From contig JAXIHJ010000010.1 in the NCBI GenBank assembly GCA_034189755.1, forward strand, positions 1 through 17,182: a DNA stretch of 17,182 bases, read 5' to 3'. The position numbers and the translations under genes are program-made. Numbering within the stretch: position 1 is the first letter of the stretch; every line of letters starts with the position of its first letter. The notes under the pieces were generated by a model. It saw only the letters and a program-made list of their open reading frames with translations, did no database searches and was not told where the DNA came from. This stretch comes from JAXIHJ01 sp034189755 (GTDB lineage: Bacteria; Planctomycetota; Phycisphaerae; SM23-33). Of the stretch, positions 1 through 10,009 are shown in pieces.

Positions 1-13
1 CCAGCCTGTTAAT

Positions 14-108
14 ATGAGTAACTTGGGCAACATTGGTAACATCGGATACCCGTAGCTGAAAACTTGAGGGAAATTGGCAAGATAGGCAAAGTGGGTAACG
101 TGGCCAAA
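14..108. repeat. Degenerate 9-base tandem array, two blocks
   Basis: Read on the plus strand, 14-49 divides into four 9-base units (ATGAGTAAC, TTGGGCAAC, ATTGGTAAC, ATCGGATAC). After an irregular stretch, 64-108 gives five more units, including ATTGGCAAG, ATAGGCAAA, GTGGGTAAC and GTGGCCAAA. The consensus is roughly ATTGGYAAC. The second block is out of phase with the first by five bases. No open frame through it resembles a protein. It lies downstream of the REC-GGDEF gene, which ends at 214 on the minus strand. In 111-213 I see no gene, only a short palindrome (AACGGGCCGTT in the minus-strand reading) and no convincing terminator. The array resembles the other gene-junction arrays in the window in unit length but not in unit sequence. 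Confidence 0.7.
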
Positions 109-213
109 ATACTTCCCCGGCCTATGAAGCTCCAGAGATGCTCCACCCCTACTGTTTATTTGTGCCTCCGTTTTGCGGGGTACTGATTTACAACGGCCCG
201 TTTATGTATCTCG

Positions 214-1127
214 TCACAGGGCTACTGCCGCGAGGTCCAGCGTTTCGACTTGGTTTCTACCCGCCCTTTTGGCCTTGTACATTGCTTCGTCGGCGGCTCG
301 AATGATCTCTTCGAGGTCCGCCGTTGCCTTACTGGTATAGGCCGTCAGACCCAGGCTCAGTGTAACGGTTATGTCCTTGCCGCTAACCTTTACGGGTTCA
401 TCGGCGAGTCGTCTTCGTATCTTTTCGGCGCGTTCTACGCCGACTTCCAGATCGCAACCCGGCATCAGGAGCAGGAACTCTTCGCCGCCGTAGCGTCCGA
501 TAGCGTCGTAGCTCCGTACGGTAGAACGCATCCTCTGTGCCGTTTCGCGCAGCACGGTGTCTCCGGCGGCATGGCCGTAGGTATCGTTAATTCGTTTGAA
601 GTGATCCAGATCGGCCATGATGACCGCGACGGACCGGTCTTCTCGCTGGGCGCGGGTCAATTCCGCCTTGAACATGTCGCGTATTGCTGCGCGGTTCAGA
701 AGGCCCGTCAGGGAGTCGTGGGTAGCCTGCAAGCGAAGGGCCTCCTGCGCGCCGATCAGCTCCGACTGCAAGTCCAGGATCCTCTCGGCGGCCCGCATTC
801 GAACCTGCAACTCGCCCAAATCCAGCGGCTTGACCGTGTAGTCGTCCGCCCCGGCCTCCATGCCTTCCAGGAAGTCTTCCTTGGTTCCCTTGGCCGTCAG
901 AAGGATGATATAGAGATATTCCTTTCGTTTTGTTTTCCTGGCCTGGCGGCAGATTTCCACACCATCCATGCCGGGCATCATCCAGTCGAGGATAGCCAGG
1001 TTGGGTGCGTCGTTTCGCTGGACTATATCCCATGCCTTGTCGCCGTCTTCGGCGACAATAACCTCATGCCCCCACTTCTCCAGGACCTTCCTCAGCAGGC
1101 GTCGGGAGATTGGATCGTCCTCGGCAA

Positions 1128-1140
<13 letters not shown>
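214..1140 (-). CDS. Response regulator with REC and GGDEF domains (diguanylate cyclase)
   Basis: A 308-residue PleD-like protein lacking a second receiver. The N-terminal receiver (about 1-120) has the acidic pair in AEDD, the phospho-acceptor Asp52 in ILDWMMPG and Lys104 in TVKPLD. The GGDEF domain (about 140-300) has the active-site signature GGEEF at 218-222. It also has an RxxD motif (RSYD, 209-212) five residues upstream, the usual inhibitory I-site that binds c-di-GMP. It should therefore make c-di-GMP from two GTP under phosphorylation control and be product-inhibited. The start is GTG at 1140, inside the 3' end of the hybrid kinase gene (13-base overlap), with GGGAG eight bases upstream, which implies translational coupling. 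The overlapping kinase with a C-terminal HPt domain is the obvious phosphodonor. That link is inferred from position. Confidence 0.95.
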
Positions 1141-4013
<2,873 letters not shown>

Positions 4014-4024
4014 GGTGTCCGCTC

Positions 4025-4045
4025 CTATTTTTTATTTGTTATTTG
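4025..4045. repeat. 7-base tandem units at the binding-protein/kinase junction
   Basis: Three contiguous 7-base units read on the plus strand: CTATTTT, TTATTTG, TTATTTG. On the coding (minus) strand this is CAAATAA twice, then AAAATAG, running into the GGAG that serves the kinase. The TAA stop of the substrate-binding-protein gene (4039-4041) lies inside the array. It is short, so chance A/T richness could explain it. It is reported because the other junctions show the same 7-base period and the same overlap with a stop codon. Confidence 0.45.
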
Positions 4046-5025
4046 CTTCCTTTTTTTCGGTCGCGTTTGAAGACATATCGTGCACGTTTGACAAACGTCT
4101 CCGGCAGACTGACGGACAGCTTTTCGGCGACGATGAGGTTCACGGCGATTTCAAATTTTGGAACCGCCTGGCCGGCACCGGCCTGCTTAGTCAGGAGGCG
4201 ATCCGTCAGCGTCGCGGCCTGCTCGCCCTGATCAACCGGGCTGACACCAACGCCCAGCAGTGCGCCGGCCCGGACAAATGCCGGGGAAAAGCCGAAAATC
4301 GGCGTCTTCTGACGCACCGCGGCCAACAACAGCGACCTGACGGTCGCTGTCTTATAGAGCGATGCGTCCGGAGCGGTCCACACGATGTCCACGTCCCGCG
4401 CGAGCAGCGCTTCTATCGCCTTGGCCACCGACGCGTGCTTGTCCACGTCCACCGCCTCCAGACGCCAGCCCCTGGGCAAGGCGCCTTTGGCCTGCTTCAG
4501 CAGTGCTGTGCCCTTGGTCGTCCGCGACCGGTACAACATGCCCAGCGATTTTGTTCCCGGCAGGGCATCGGCAATGGTTTGGAACTGGGCCTTAACAGGC
4601 ACGCTGGTGCTCACGCCGAGGGTCTGCCGGCCTTTCGTCAGCCCGGCCGCCCTAGGGTCGGAGACCATGCAGTACGTCAGCGGCTTATCGGGTCTGAGGT
4701 TCCTGTGCAACCAGTCCGCCGCCTTGGTTCCTACGGCGAGGAATGCGTCGGTCTTGCCGGCAAAGCGGGCCAAGTCCCTGTTCACGTCAGCCAGCATGAA
4801 GGTCTCGGTGGTGTGATCCAGCTTTTTCAGCCTGGCCTTCAATTCCGCCTCCACCTGGCGGTACGGCTTGGCCTCGGCGCTGAGCACGATTGCGATCCGC
4901 GCGGCTGAGGCCTTGGCCGCCGGTATAATCACAGCGGCCAGCAATATCGCCACCAGGGCGCAGCGCCCGCGTCGACTGTTTCGACCGCCAAGGCAATTGT
5001 CTCTCTGTGTTTCGCTCCCGACCAC
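4039..5025 (-). CDS. Periplasmic ABC-type substrate-binding protein (PF04392-like)
   Basis: About 328 residues with an N-terminal Arg-rich segment and a hydrophobic signal sequence (ALVAILLAAVIIPA, then AKASA as a likely cleavage region). The mature protein looks like the ABC_sub_bind family (COG2984). It has an early Rossmann-like strand (RIAIVLSAEAKPY), LAVGTKAADWL, an SDPRAAGL segment, GVSTSVPVKAQF and a late PIFGFSPAFVRAGALLGVGVSP segment, a pattern typical of that family. I place the start at GTG 5025 because AGGTGG lies eight bases upstream. A GTG at 5037 directly abutting the receptor stop is the alternative, adding four residues. No permease or ATPase gene is nearby. It sits between a TonB receptor and a sensor kinase, so a role in signalling or in handing ligand to the kinase is plausible but unproven. 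The stop lies in a 7-base repeat. Confidence 0.85.
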   Translation of the reverse strand: MVGSETQRDNCLGGRNSRRGRCALVAILLAAVIIPAAKASAARIAIVLSAEAKPYRQVEAELKARLKKLDHTTETFMLADVNRDLARFAGKTDAFLAVGTKAADWLHRNLRPDKPLTYCMVSDPRAAGLTKGRQTLGVSTSVPVKAQFQTIADALPGTKSLGMLYRSRTTKGTALLKQAKGALPRGWRLEAVDVDKHASVAKAIEALLARDVDIVWTAPDASLYKTATVRSLLLAAVRQKTPIFGFSPAFVRAGALLGVGVSPVDQGEQAATLTDRLLTKQAGAGQAVPKFEIAVNLIVAEKLSVSLPETFVKRARYVFKRDRKKGSK

Positions 5026-5037
5026 TCGTCTAACCAC

Positions 5038-7131
5038 CTAAAATTTAAGCTGGAATCGAACGAAGAAGGTCCGTCCGGGCGTCTTGTGCCCCATGCGTTC
5101 GCCCAGTCCCAATACCGGTTCATGTGATACGTTCAAAACGTCGTTGATGCCGATCATCATCTCTCCGTGGCCTTTGATCAGCTCTTTCGCCACGGCCAGG
5201 TCCAACCGCTGGTAGACATCGGCGTTACTGCCCGAGATTCCATGGCTGGTCGTTTCGTCGTTGTAGCGCCAGTTGGCGTTGAGCGTCCAATCGTGAGGCA
5301 GGAACAGGCGCCCCGTCATGCCCACCTTGTGCCGAGACGGCGCGAAGCTTCGAATACCCAGGTGCGTTATGTTGATGTCGAACTCGTTATAGGCGTACCA
5401 GGCCGAGATTTTGCCGGCCTTGCCCTTCCATTCCAGCTCTAGTTCGCCGCCTAACGTGTTGGCGCCGTTCTGGTTGTCGACCAGGTAAAAACGCCTGCCG
5501 ACTACCGGCAACGGTTCGGGTATCCGCCTTAGGCCGATCAGGTCGTCGAACCGCTGGAAGTAGGCGTCGGCACGCAGCGTCAGCCCCCTGGCCAGCCGGC
5601 CCGTGTAGCCGGCTTCAATCGACCAGGTCTCCTCGTTGTTGAGGCTGCCTGGCCCGAGCATCTGTGCGGCGTAAAGCCCGCCACCTATGGGCAATCGGAA
5701 TATGGTGCTCTTGCGCCAGACGATATTCGGCGCTCGGAACGCCTTTGCACCGCTGAAGCGAAGGACGTGCCGCTTGTTATCATCCAGCGCGTAGAGCGCC
5801 GATAGGCGGGACGACCAGTCGGCCTGCGTGCCGGAATACCAGTCGCCGCGAACCTGACCTTCCAGCGTCAGCCGGTTCGTCACCTCCCAGCGGTCCATGG
5901 CGAACAGGCCCGCCCAGAATTCCTCAATCGGCCCGACCGGAAGCGTTACGTCCTGCGGTGAAACAGAGCGTGACTCCATGTGCACCCATCGCGCATTGGC
6001 GCCCATAGAGACTTTGTGCTTCTCGGCGAGCGTGAAGTTGACCTGGCCCTCCAGGCCGTTTTCGACGGACCAGTATTTCTTCAGCAGCGACGGGTCCTGT
6101 ATCCTCGCGAAATTACCGTACCATTGGATATACCCTTCCGCGCCGCCGGCAAATTCATGATCGACCCGGGCGAACGACCTGGCGGTATCGAACCGGCCGT
6201 TCCGCATGGGCCAGTAACCGGTAAACTCATAATCGCCCGTCTCGGCGTTGGAATAGGCCAGGCCGAAACTGCTCTTGGTCCGCTCGCTGCCGCGATAAAC
6301 GAACTTGCTGTCAAAACGCCAATCACGCCTGAAGTCGCGGGCGATGAAGTGATTGTCATTGACGGCATCGTCGGAGGTCTCAATATCCTCGTAGCCGAAC
6401 GACGTCCGCCAGCTCCACTTGCCGGCCTTGGCCGCCCAGCGAAGGTGCGTGTAGCTGTCGCCGAAGTGGTTCCACGTCGTCGAAGCGAACCAGCCGAGGC
6501 AGTCTTCAGGCTCCTTCATAATGATGTTGATCACGCCGCTGAGGGCGTTGGCGCCCCAGGCGGCCCCGCCGGGACCGCGGACCACCTCGATACGCGAGAT
6601 GTCTTCCATCAGAATGGGCAGATAAAACCACTGTACGCCGCCGTAGAGCGGGTCGTTGGCGGGCCGGCCGTCAATAAGGACCAGCGTGCGGTCGGAAGTG
6701 GTATCGTGCAGGCCGCGTACGCCCACGGCGAAGCGGTTGCGGTCGTGTTGGAGCACGTCAACGCCGGGAACGTAGCGCAGCATCTCCGGGATGGTCGTCA
6801 GGCCGCTGTAATGGATGTCCTCGGCGGTAACGATACTGACCGGCACGGACAGCCAGTTGACAGGCTGGAGCCGCCGCCCGGCTGAAATAACTACCGGCAT
6901 GTCCTCGAAGATCAAAAGCTCGTCGGCTTCAGCCTCGGCCTTGCCATTCACCACCGCTGAGTTTTGCTCCTTAGGCCCTGTTCGGACCTCGTTATCGGCC
7001 TTGTCGGGAGTTTCGTCGGCCTTTGTGCACAGTGTCAGCATTAGCAATACCAGCAGCGCAACCGGGCACCACTGCCCTCGGAGCGTGGCGTCGTAAGACC
7101 GCCTGTTCATTTTGTGTTCGATACCGCTCAC
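5038..7131 (-). CDS. TonB-dependent outer-membrane receptor (copy 1)
   Basis: A 697-residue receptor. A signal peptide (hydrophobic core about 23-35) and a short acidic linker lead to a TonB-box-like segment (ELLIFEDMPVVISA, 71-84). The plug domain (about 88-210) contains PEMLRYVPGVDV, VRGL, VLIDGRPAND, IEVVRGPGGAAWGANA and GVINII. The rest is a beta-barrel ending in an aromatic residue (RFQLKF), the usual barrel-assembly signal. Such receptors import scarce ligands (siderophores, cobalamin, glycans) using TonB energy. Nothing here identifies the ligand. The GTG start at 7131 has a weak AGG upstream, and ATG 7110 is an alternative that keeps the signal peptide. It is a close paralogue of the next upstream gene, 14 bases away, with blocks of near-identical DNA. 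It lies 12 bases upstream of the binding-protein start I chose. Confidence 0.95.
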   Translation of the reverse strand: MSGIEHKMNRRSYDATLRGQWCPVALLVLLMLTLCTKADETPDKADNEVRTGPKEQNSAVVNGKAEAEADELLIFEDMPVVISAGRRLQPVNWLSVPVSIVTAEDIHYSGLTTIPEMLRYVPGVDVLQHDRNRFAVGVRGLHDTTSDRTLVLIDGRPANDPLYGGVQWFYLPILMEDISRIEVVRGPGGAAWGANALSGVINIIMKEPEDCLGWFASTTWNHFGDSYTHLRWAAKAGKWSWRTSFGYEDIETSDDAVNDNHFIARDFRRDWRFDSKFVYRGSERTKSSFGLAYSNAETGDYEFTGYWPMRNGRFDTARSFARVDHEFAGGAEGYIQWYGNFARIQDPSLLKKYWSVENGLEGQVNFTLAEKHKVSMGANARWVHMESRSVSPQDVTLPVGPIEEFWAGLFAMDRWEVTNRLTLEGQVRGDWYSGTQADWSSRLSALYALDDNKRHVLRFSGAKAFRAPNIVWRKSTIFRLPIGGGLYAAQMLGPGSLNNEETWSIEAGYTGRLARGLTLRADAYFQRFDDLIGLRRIPEPLPVVGRRFYLVDNQNGANTLGGELELEWKGKAGKISAWYAYNEFDINITHLGIRSFAPSRHKVGMTGRLFLPHDWTLNANWRYNDETTSHGISGSNADVYQRLDLAVAKELIKGHGEMMIGINDVLNVSHEPVLGLGERMGHKTPGRTFFVRFQLKF

Positions 7132-7145
7132 TATGCGAAACCTAT

Positions 7146-9359
7146 TCAGGATTTCAATTGAAGCCGAATGAAGAAGGTCCGTCCGGGCGTTTTGTGGCCT
7201 GTCATTTGGCCGAAGCCTCGCGTCGGCTCATGCGCGACGTTCAAGAGATCGCTAACGCCGAACATCAGCTCCGCACGTTCCTTGAACAGTTTCTTGGCCA
7301 CGGTAAGGTCCAGCCGCTCGAAAGGACCTGCATCCTGGCCGAGCACCGTGCGGTTAAGAGCCTTGTTGTTGTAGCGCCAGTTGGCGTTGAGCGTCCAGCC
7401 GTGCGGCAGGAACAGCCGGCCTGTCAGGCCCACCTTGTGCCGGGAGGGTGCAAAACATCTAATACCGTGGCCGGCGCGGTCGACGTCGAAGGCGTTGTAG
7501 GCATACCAGCCTGAAATCTTCCCACGCTTGCACTTCCAGGTCAGTTCGACCTCGCTGCCGAATGAATCTGCACCGTTCTGGTTCTCAACAGTGATGAACG
7601 ACCTGCCGATTGGCGGGAACGGCTCCTGGAGCATGCGTGCCCCTACTAGTTCGTCGAAACGCTGGAAGTAGGTATCGGCACGCAGTGTCAGCCCCTTGGC
7701 CAGCCGGCCGGTGTAGCCGGCCTCAAGAGAGAATGTCTGTTCGTTGTTGAGGCTGCCGGTGGGAATCATGTTGAGGGCGTACAACCCGCCGCCCACCGGT
7801 GAGCGGCGCATCATCGCCTTCCTCAGGCCGACCAGCGGTGCACGGAATGCCTTGGCGCCGCTGAACCTGAGGATGTGCTGCTTGTTCTCATCAAGCGCAT
7901 ATAACGCCGATATGCGGGACGACCAGTCGGCCTGTGTGCCGGAATACCAGTCGCCGCGAAGCTGGCCTTCCAGTGTCAGCCGGTCCGTCACCTCCCAGCG
8001 GTCCATAACGAACAGGCCCGCCCAGAATTCATTGAACGGATCGTCAGGTATCCGGGCATCCTGCAGCCAACGGGGGTGCGTCTCGATGTGCACCCACCGA
8101 ACGTTGCCGCCGATTGAGGTCTTGTGCCGCTCGGCGGGCGTGAAGTTGACCTGGGCCTCCAGGTCGTTCTCCGTGGACCAGTATTGCTTCAGGAGCGACG
8201 TTTCCTGTATCCGCGCAAAGGTGCCGAACCACTGCAAATGCCCCGTTGCGCCACCGGCGAATTCGTGATCGACCCGCGCAAAGGCCCTGGCCGTCTCGAA
8301 GCGGCTGTTGACCCGCGGCAGGTAACGTACCCACTCCCAATCGCCCGTCTCGGCGTTGGAATAGGCCAGGCCGAAGCTGCTCTTGGTCCGCTCGTTGCCG
8401 CGATAAACGAACTTGCTGTCAAAACGCCAATCACGCCTGAAGTCGCGCGAGGTAAAATGGTTGTCATCAAGCGCATCGTCGGAGGTTGCCTTGTCTTCAT
8501 ACCCGAACGATGTTCGCCAGCTCCACTTGCCGGCCTTGGCCGCCCAGCGAAGGTGAGTGTAGCTGTCGCCGAAGTGGTTCCACGTAGTCGAGGCGAACCA
8601 GCCGAGGCAGTCTTCAGGCTCCTTCGTGATGATGTTGATCACGCCGCTGAAGGCGTTGGCGCCCCAGGCGGCCCCGCCGGGACCGCGGACCACCTCGATA
8701 CGGGAAATGTCCTCCATCAACACCGGCATATAGAACCAACGCATGCCTCCGTAGAGGGTGTCGTTGGCGGGCCGGCCGTCAATAAGGACCAGCGTGCGGT
8801 CGGATGTGCCTTCGTGCAGGCCGCGGACGCCCACGGCAAAGCGGTTGCGGTCGTATTGAAGCACGTCCACGCCGGGAACGTAGCGCAGCATCTCCGGAAC
8901 GGTCGTCAGGCCGCTGTAGTGAATATCCTCGGCGGTAACGACGCTGACCGGCACGGACAACCAGTTGACAGGCTGGAGGCGCCGTGCGGCTGAAATAACT
9001 ACCGGCATGTCCTCGAAAATCAAAAGATCGTCGGCCGGCAGGTCTTCTTTGCTGTTGGCGGGCCGGGTTGCGGCGGCCGGTTCGGACTTGCGCCTGGTCG
9101 GGCGGCTTGCGGACTTTAGGCCGGCAGCGGATGGCTGGGACGTCGGCTTTAGGGTCTTGTCCGCAGTCCGATTTGCGTCAGCCGGCTGGGATGCAGACGC
9201 CGCTTTTGCAGCTTTAGGTTTGTTTTTTGACGTTTCGGGGCCTTCGGCTTGGGCCGACGTGCACCACAACAAGAGGCACGAAAAAAGAGCAATACCAACG
9301 CTCCAGCGTCTCCACGCGTGGCTTCGTTGCCGAGGGCTTCCTGGAGCCCATGGAGGCAT
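7146..9359 (-). CDS. TonB-dependent outer-membrane receptor (copy 2)
   Basis: A 737-residue paralogue of the receptor downstream and the first gene of the operon. The signal peptide ends near AQA (38). It is followed by an Ala/Lys/Pro/Ser-rich linker of about 70 residues (39-110) that copy 1 has only in a shorter acidic form, then the same TonB-box-like segment (DLLIFEDMPVVISA, 111-124). The plug carries PEMLRYVPGVDV, VLIDGRPAND and RIEVVRGPGGAAWGANA. The barrel is conserved in strands and diverged in loops relative to copy 1. The last residue is Ser (RLQLKS), not the usual Phe, a possible weakness in the barrel-assembly signal. The ATG at 9359 has GGAG seven bases upstream. No cobalamin-riboswitch-like box is visible in the short leader. 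The ligand cannot be named from sequence. Confidence 0.95.
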   Translation of the reverse strand: MPPWAPGSPRQRSHAWRRWSVGIALFSCLLLWCTSAQAEGPETSKNKPKAAKAASASQPADANRTADKTLKPTSQPSAAGLKSASRPTRRKSEPAAATRPANSKEDLPADDLLIFEDMPVVISAARRLQPVNWLSVPVSVVTAEDIHYSGLTTVPEMLRYVPGVDVLQYDRNRFAVGVRGLHEGTSDRTLVLIDGRPANDTLYGGMRWFYMPVLMEDISRIEVVRGPGGAAWGANAFSGVINIITKEPEDCLGWFASTTWNHFGDSYTHLRWAAKAGKWSWRTSFGYEDKATSDDALDDNHFTSRDFRRDWRFDSKFVYRGNERTKSSFGLAYSNAETGDWEWVRYLPRVNSRFETARAFARVDHEFAGGATGHLQWFGTFARIQETSLLKQYWSTENDLEAQVNFTPAERHKTSIGGNVRWVHIETHPRWLQDARIPDDPFNEFWAGLFVMDRWEVTDRLTLEGQLRGDWYSGTQADWSSRISALYALDENKQHILRFSGAKAFRAPLVGLRKAMMRRSPVGGGLYALNMIPTGSLNNEQTFSLEAGYTGRLAKGLTLRADTYFQRFDELVGARMLQEPFPPIGRSFITVENQNGADSFGSEVELTWKCKRGKISGWYAYNAFDVDRAGHGIRCFAPSRHKVGLTGRLFLPHGWTLNANWRYNNKALNRTVLGQDAGPFERLDLTVAKKLFKERAELMFGVSDLLNVAHEPTRGFGQMTGHKTPGRTFFIRLQLKS

Positions 9360-9416
9360 AGTAATTCTCCAACGCGCTTAAGCTAAATTGGTTACTATAC
9401 CCCCGACCCAAGTACC

Positions 9417-9430
9417 ATATCGGACGATAT
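9417..9430. promoter_or_regulatory. 14-bp palindrome in the divergent promoter region
   Basis: ATATCG-GA-CGATAT is a perfect dyad with 6-bp half-sites and a 2-base centre. It lies in the 152 bases between the start of the receptor operon (9359, minus) and ispF (9512, plus). The position suits an operator for either side. I could not place a credible -35/-10 pair around it on either strand, so the regulatory role is a guess from position and symmetry. Confidence 0.3.
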
Positions 9431-9511
9431 CAGGCCGACTTTAATTTCTTTGGGCGGAATCCGGCGCGGGCGGGCCTTGTCTGCCACGGACATTTGGAAT
9501 ACCCTACGGCC

Positions 9512-9988
9512 ATGCACAAAATAGCACTGGGCTACGATTCGCACCGTTTTGCGCCCGGCAGGGCCTTGATACTGGGCGGTGTGCAGGTCACATGCGAGCA
9601 GGGCCTGGCCGGCCATAGCGACGCCGACGCCGTGCTGCACGCGGTTACCGATGCCATTCTCGGCGCAATTGCAGCCGGCGACATCGGCGAGCTGTTCGAC
9701 GATACCGACCCGAAATGGGCCGACGCCGATAGTGCGGTCTTTGTCCGTCACGCAACGGCGCTGGCGGCTGAACGCGGATACGCAATAGGAAACTGCGACG
9801 TAACGGTCCTGGCCGAGCGGCCGAAGCTGGCGCCATACAAGGCGGCTATGCGAGACCGAATCGCCGAACTGCTCGGCATCGAACCGGAGGCCGTATCGGT
9901 CAAGGCCAAGACCAACGAAGGCATGGGTTTCATAGGCCGCGGTGAAGGCGTCGCCGCCCTGGCGGCTGTGCTTCTAATTGTCAATTGA
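9512..9988 (+). CDS. ispF: 2-C-methyl-D-erythritol 2,4-cyclodiphosphate synthase
   Basis: A 158-residue trimeric enzyme of the non-mevalonate (MEP) isoprenoid pathway. It converts CDP-methylerythritol 2-phosphate to the cyclodiphosphate with release of CMP. It shows the family's metal ligands Asp9 and His11 (GYDSHRF) and His43, the GHSDAD motif (34-39), and the C-terminal KAKTNEGMGFIGRGEG segment. The length is normal. I chose ATG 9512. An in-frame TTG at 9494 would add six residues that the family lacks. No Shine-Dalgarno sequence is seen. The final residues (LLIVN) and the TGA stop are encoded within a 7-base repeat that continues to the cysS start. Confidence 0.97.
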   Translation: MHKIALGYDSHRFAPGRALILGGVQVTCEQGLAGHSDADAVLHAVTDAILGAIAAGDIGELFDDTDPKWADADSAVFVRHATALAAERGYAIGNCDVTVLAERPKLAPYKAAMRDRIAELLGIEPEAVSVKAKTNEGMGFIGRGEGVAALAAVLLIVN

Positions 9989-10009
9989 CAATTGTAAATC
10001 GTAAATGGG
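9975..10009. repeat. 7-base tandem array spanning the ispF stop and cysS start
   Basis: Five contiguous 7-base units: TAATTGT, CAATTGA, CAATTGT, AAATCGT, AAATGGG. The ispF TGA stop (9986-9988) is the end of unit 2, and the cysS ATG (10005) lies in unit 5. The CAATTG cores are self-complementary, so the segment can also form short hairpins. No ribosome-binding site is visible between the two genes. Confidence 0.65.

Noticed and set aside
121..213. c-di-GMP (GEMM-type) riboswitch or terminator beyond the REC-GGDEF gene, suggested by CCGCAAAACGG in the minus-strand reading
   Set aside because: The GEMM core and receptor-loop pattern is absent and the possible stem is only about 5 bp with no T-run.
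8124..8993. Long plus-strand open frames opposite the receptor genes (also 5980-6885)
   Set aside because: They mirror each other only because the receptor genes are paralogues; the translations have no recognisable domains and the opposite strand carries clear receptor motifs.
9380..9420. Sigma70-type promoter for the receptor operon around TATAGT on the minus strand
   Set aside because: No acceptable -35 element lies 16-18 bases upstream of the TATAGT.
9360..9511. Cobalamin or other riboswitch upstream of the TonB receptors
   Set aside because: The leader before the first receptor is short and shows no B12-box-like GCCACTG or other recognisable riboswitch core.
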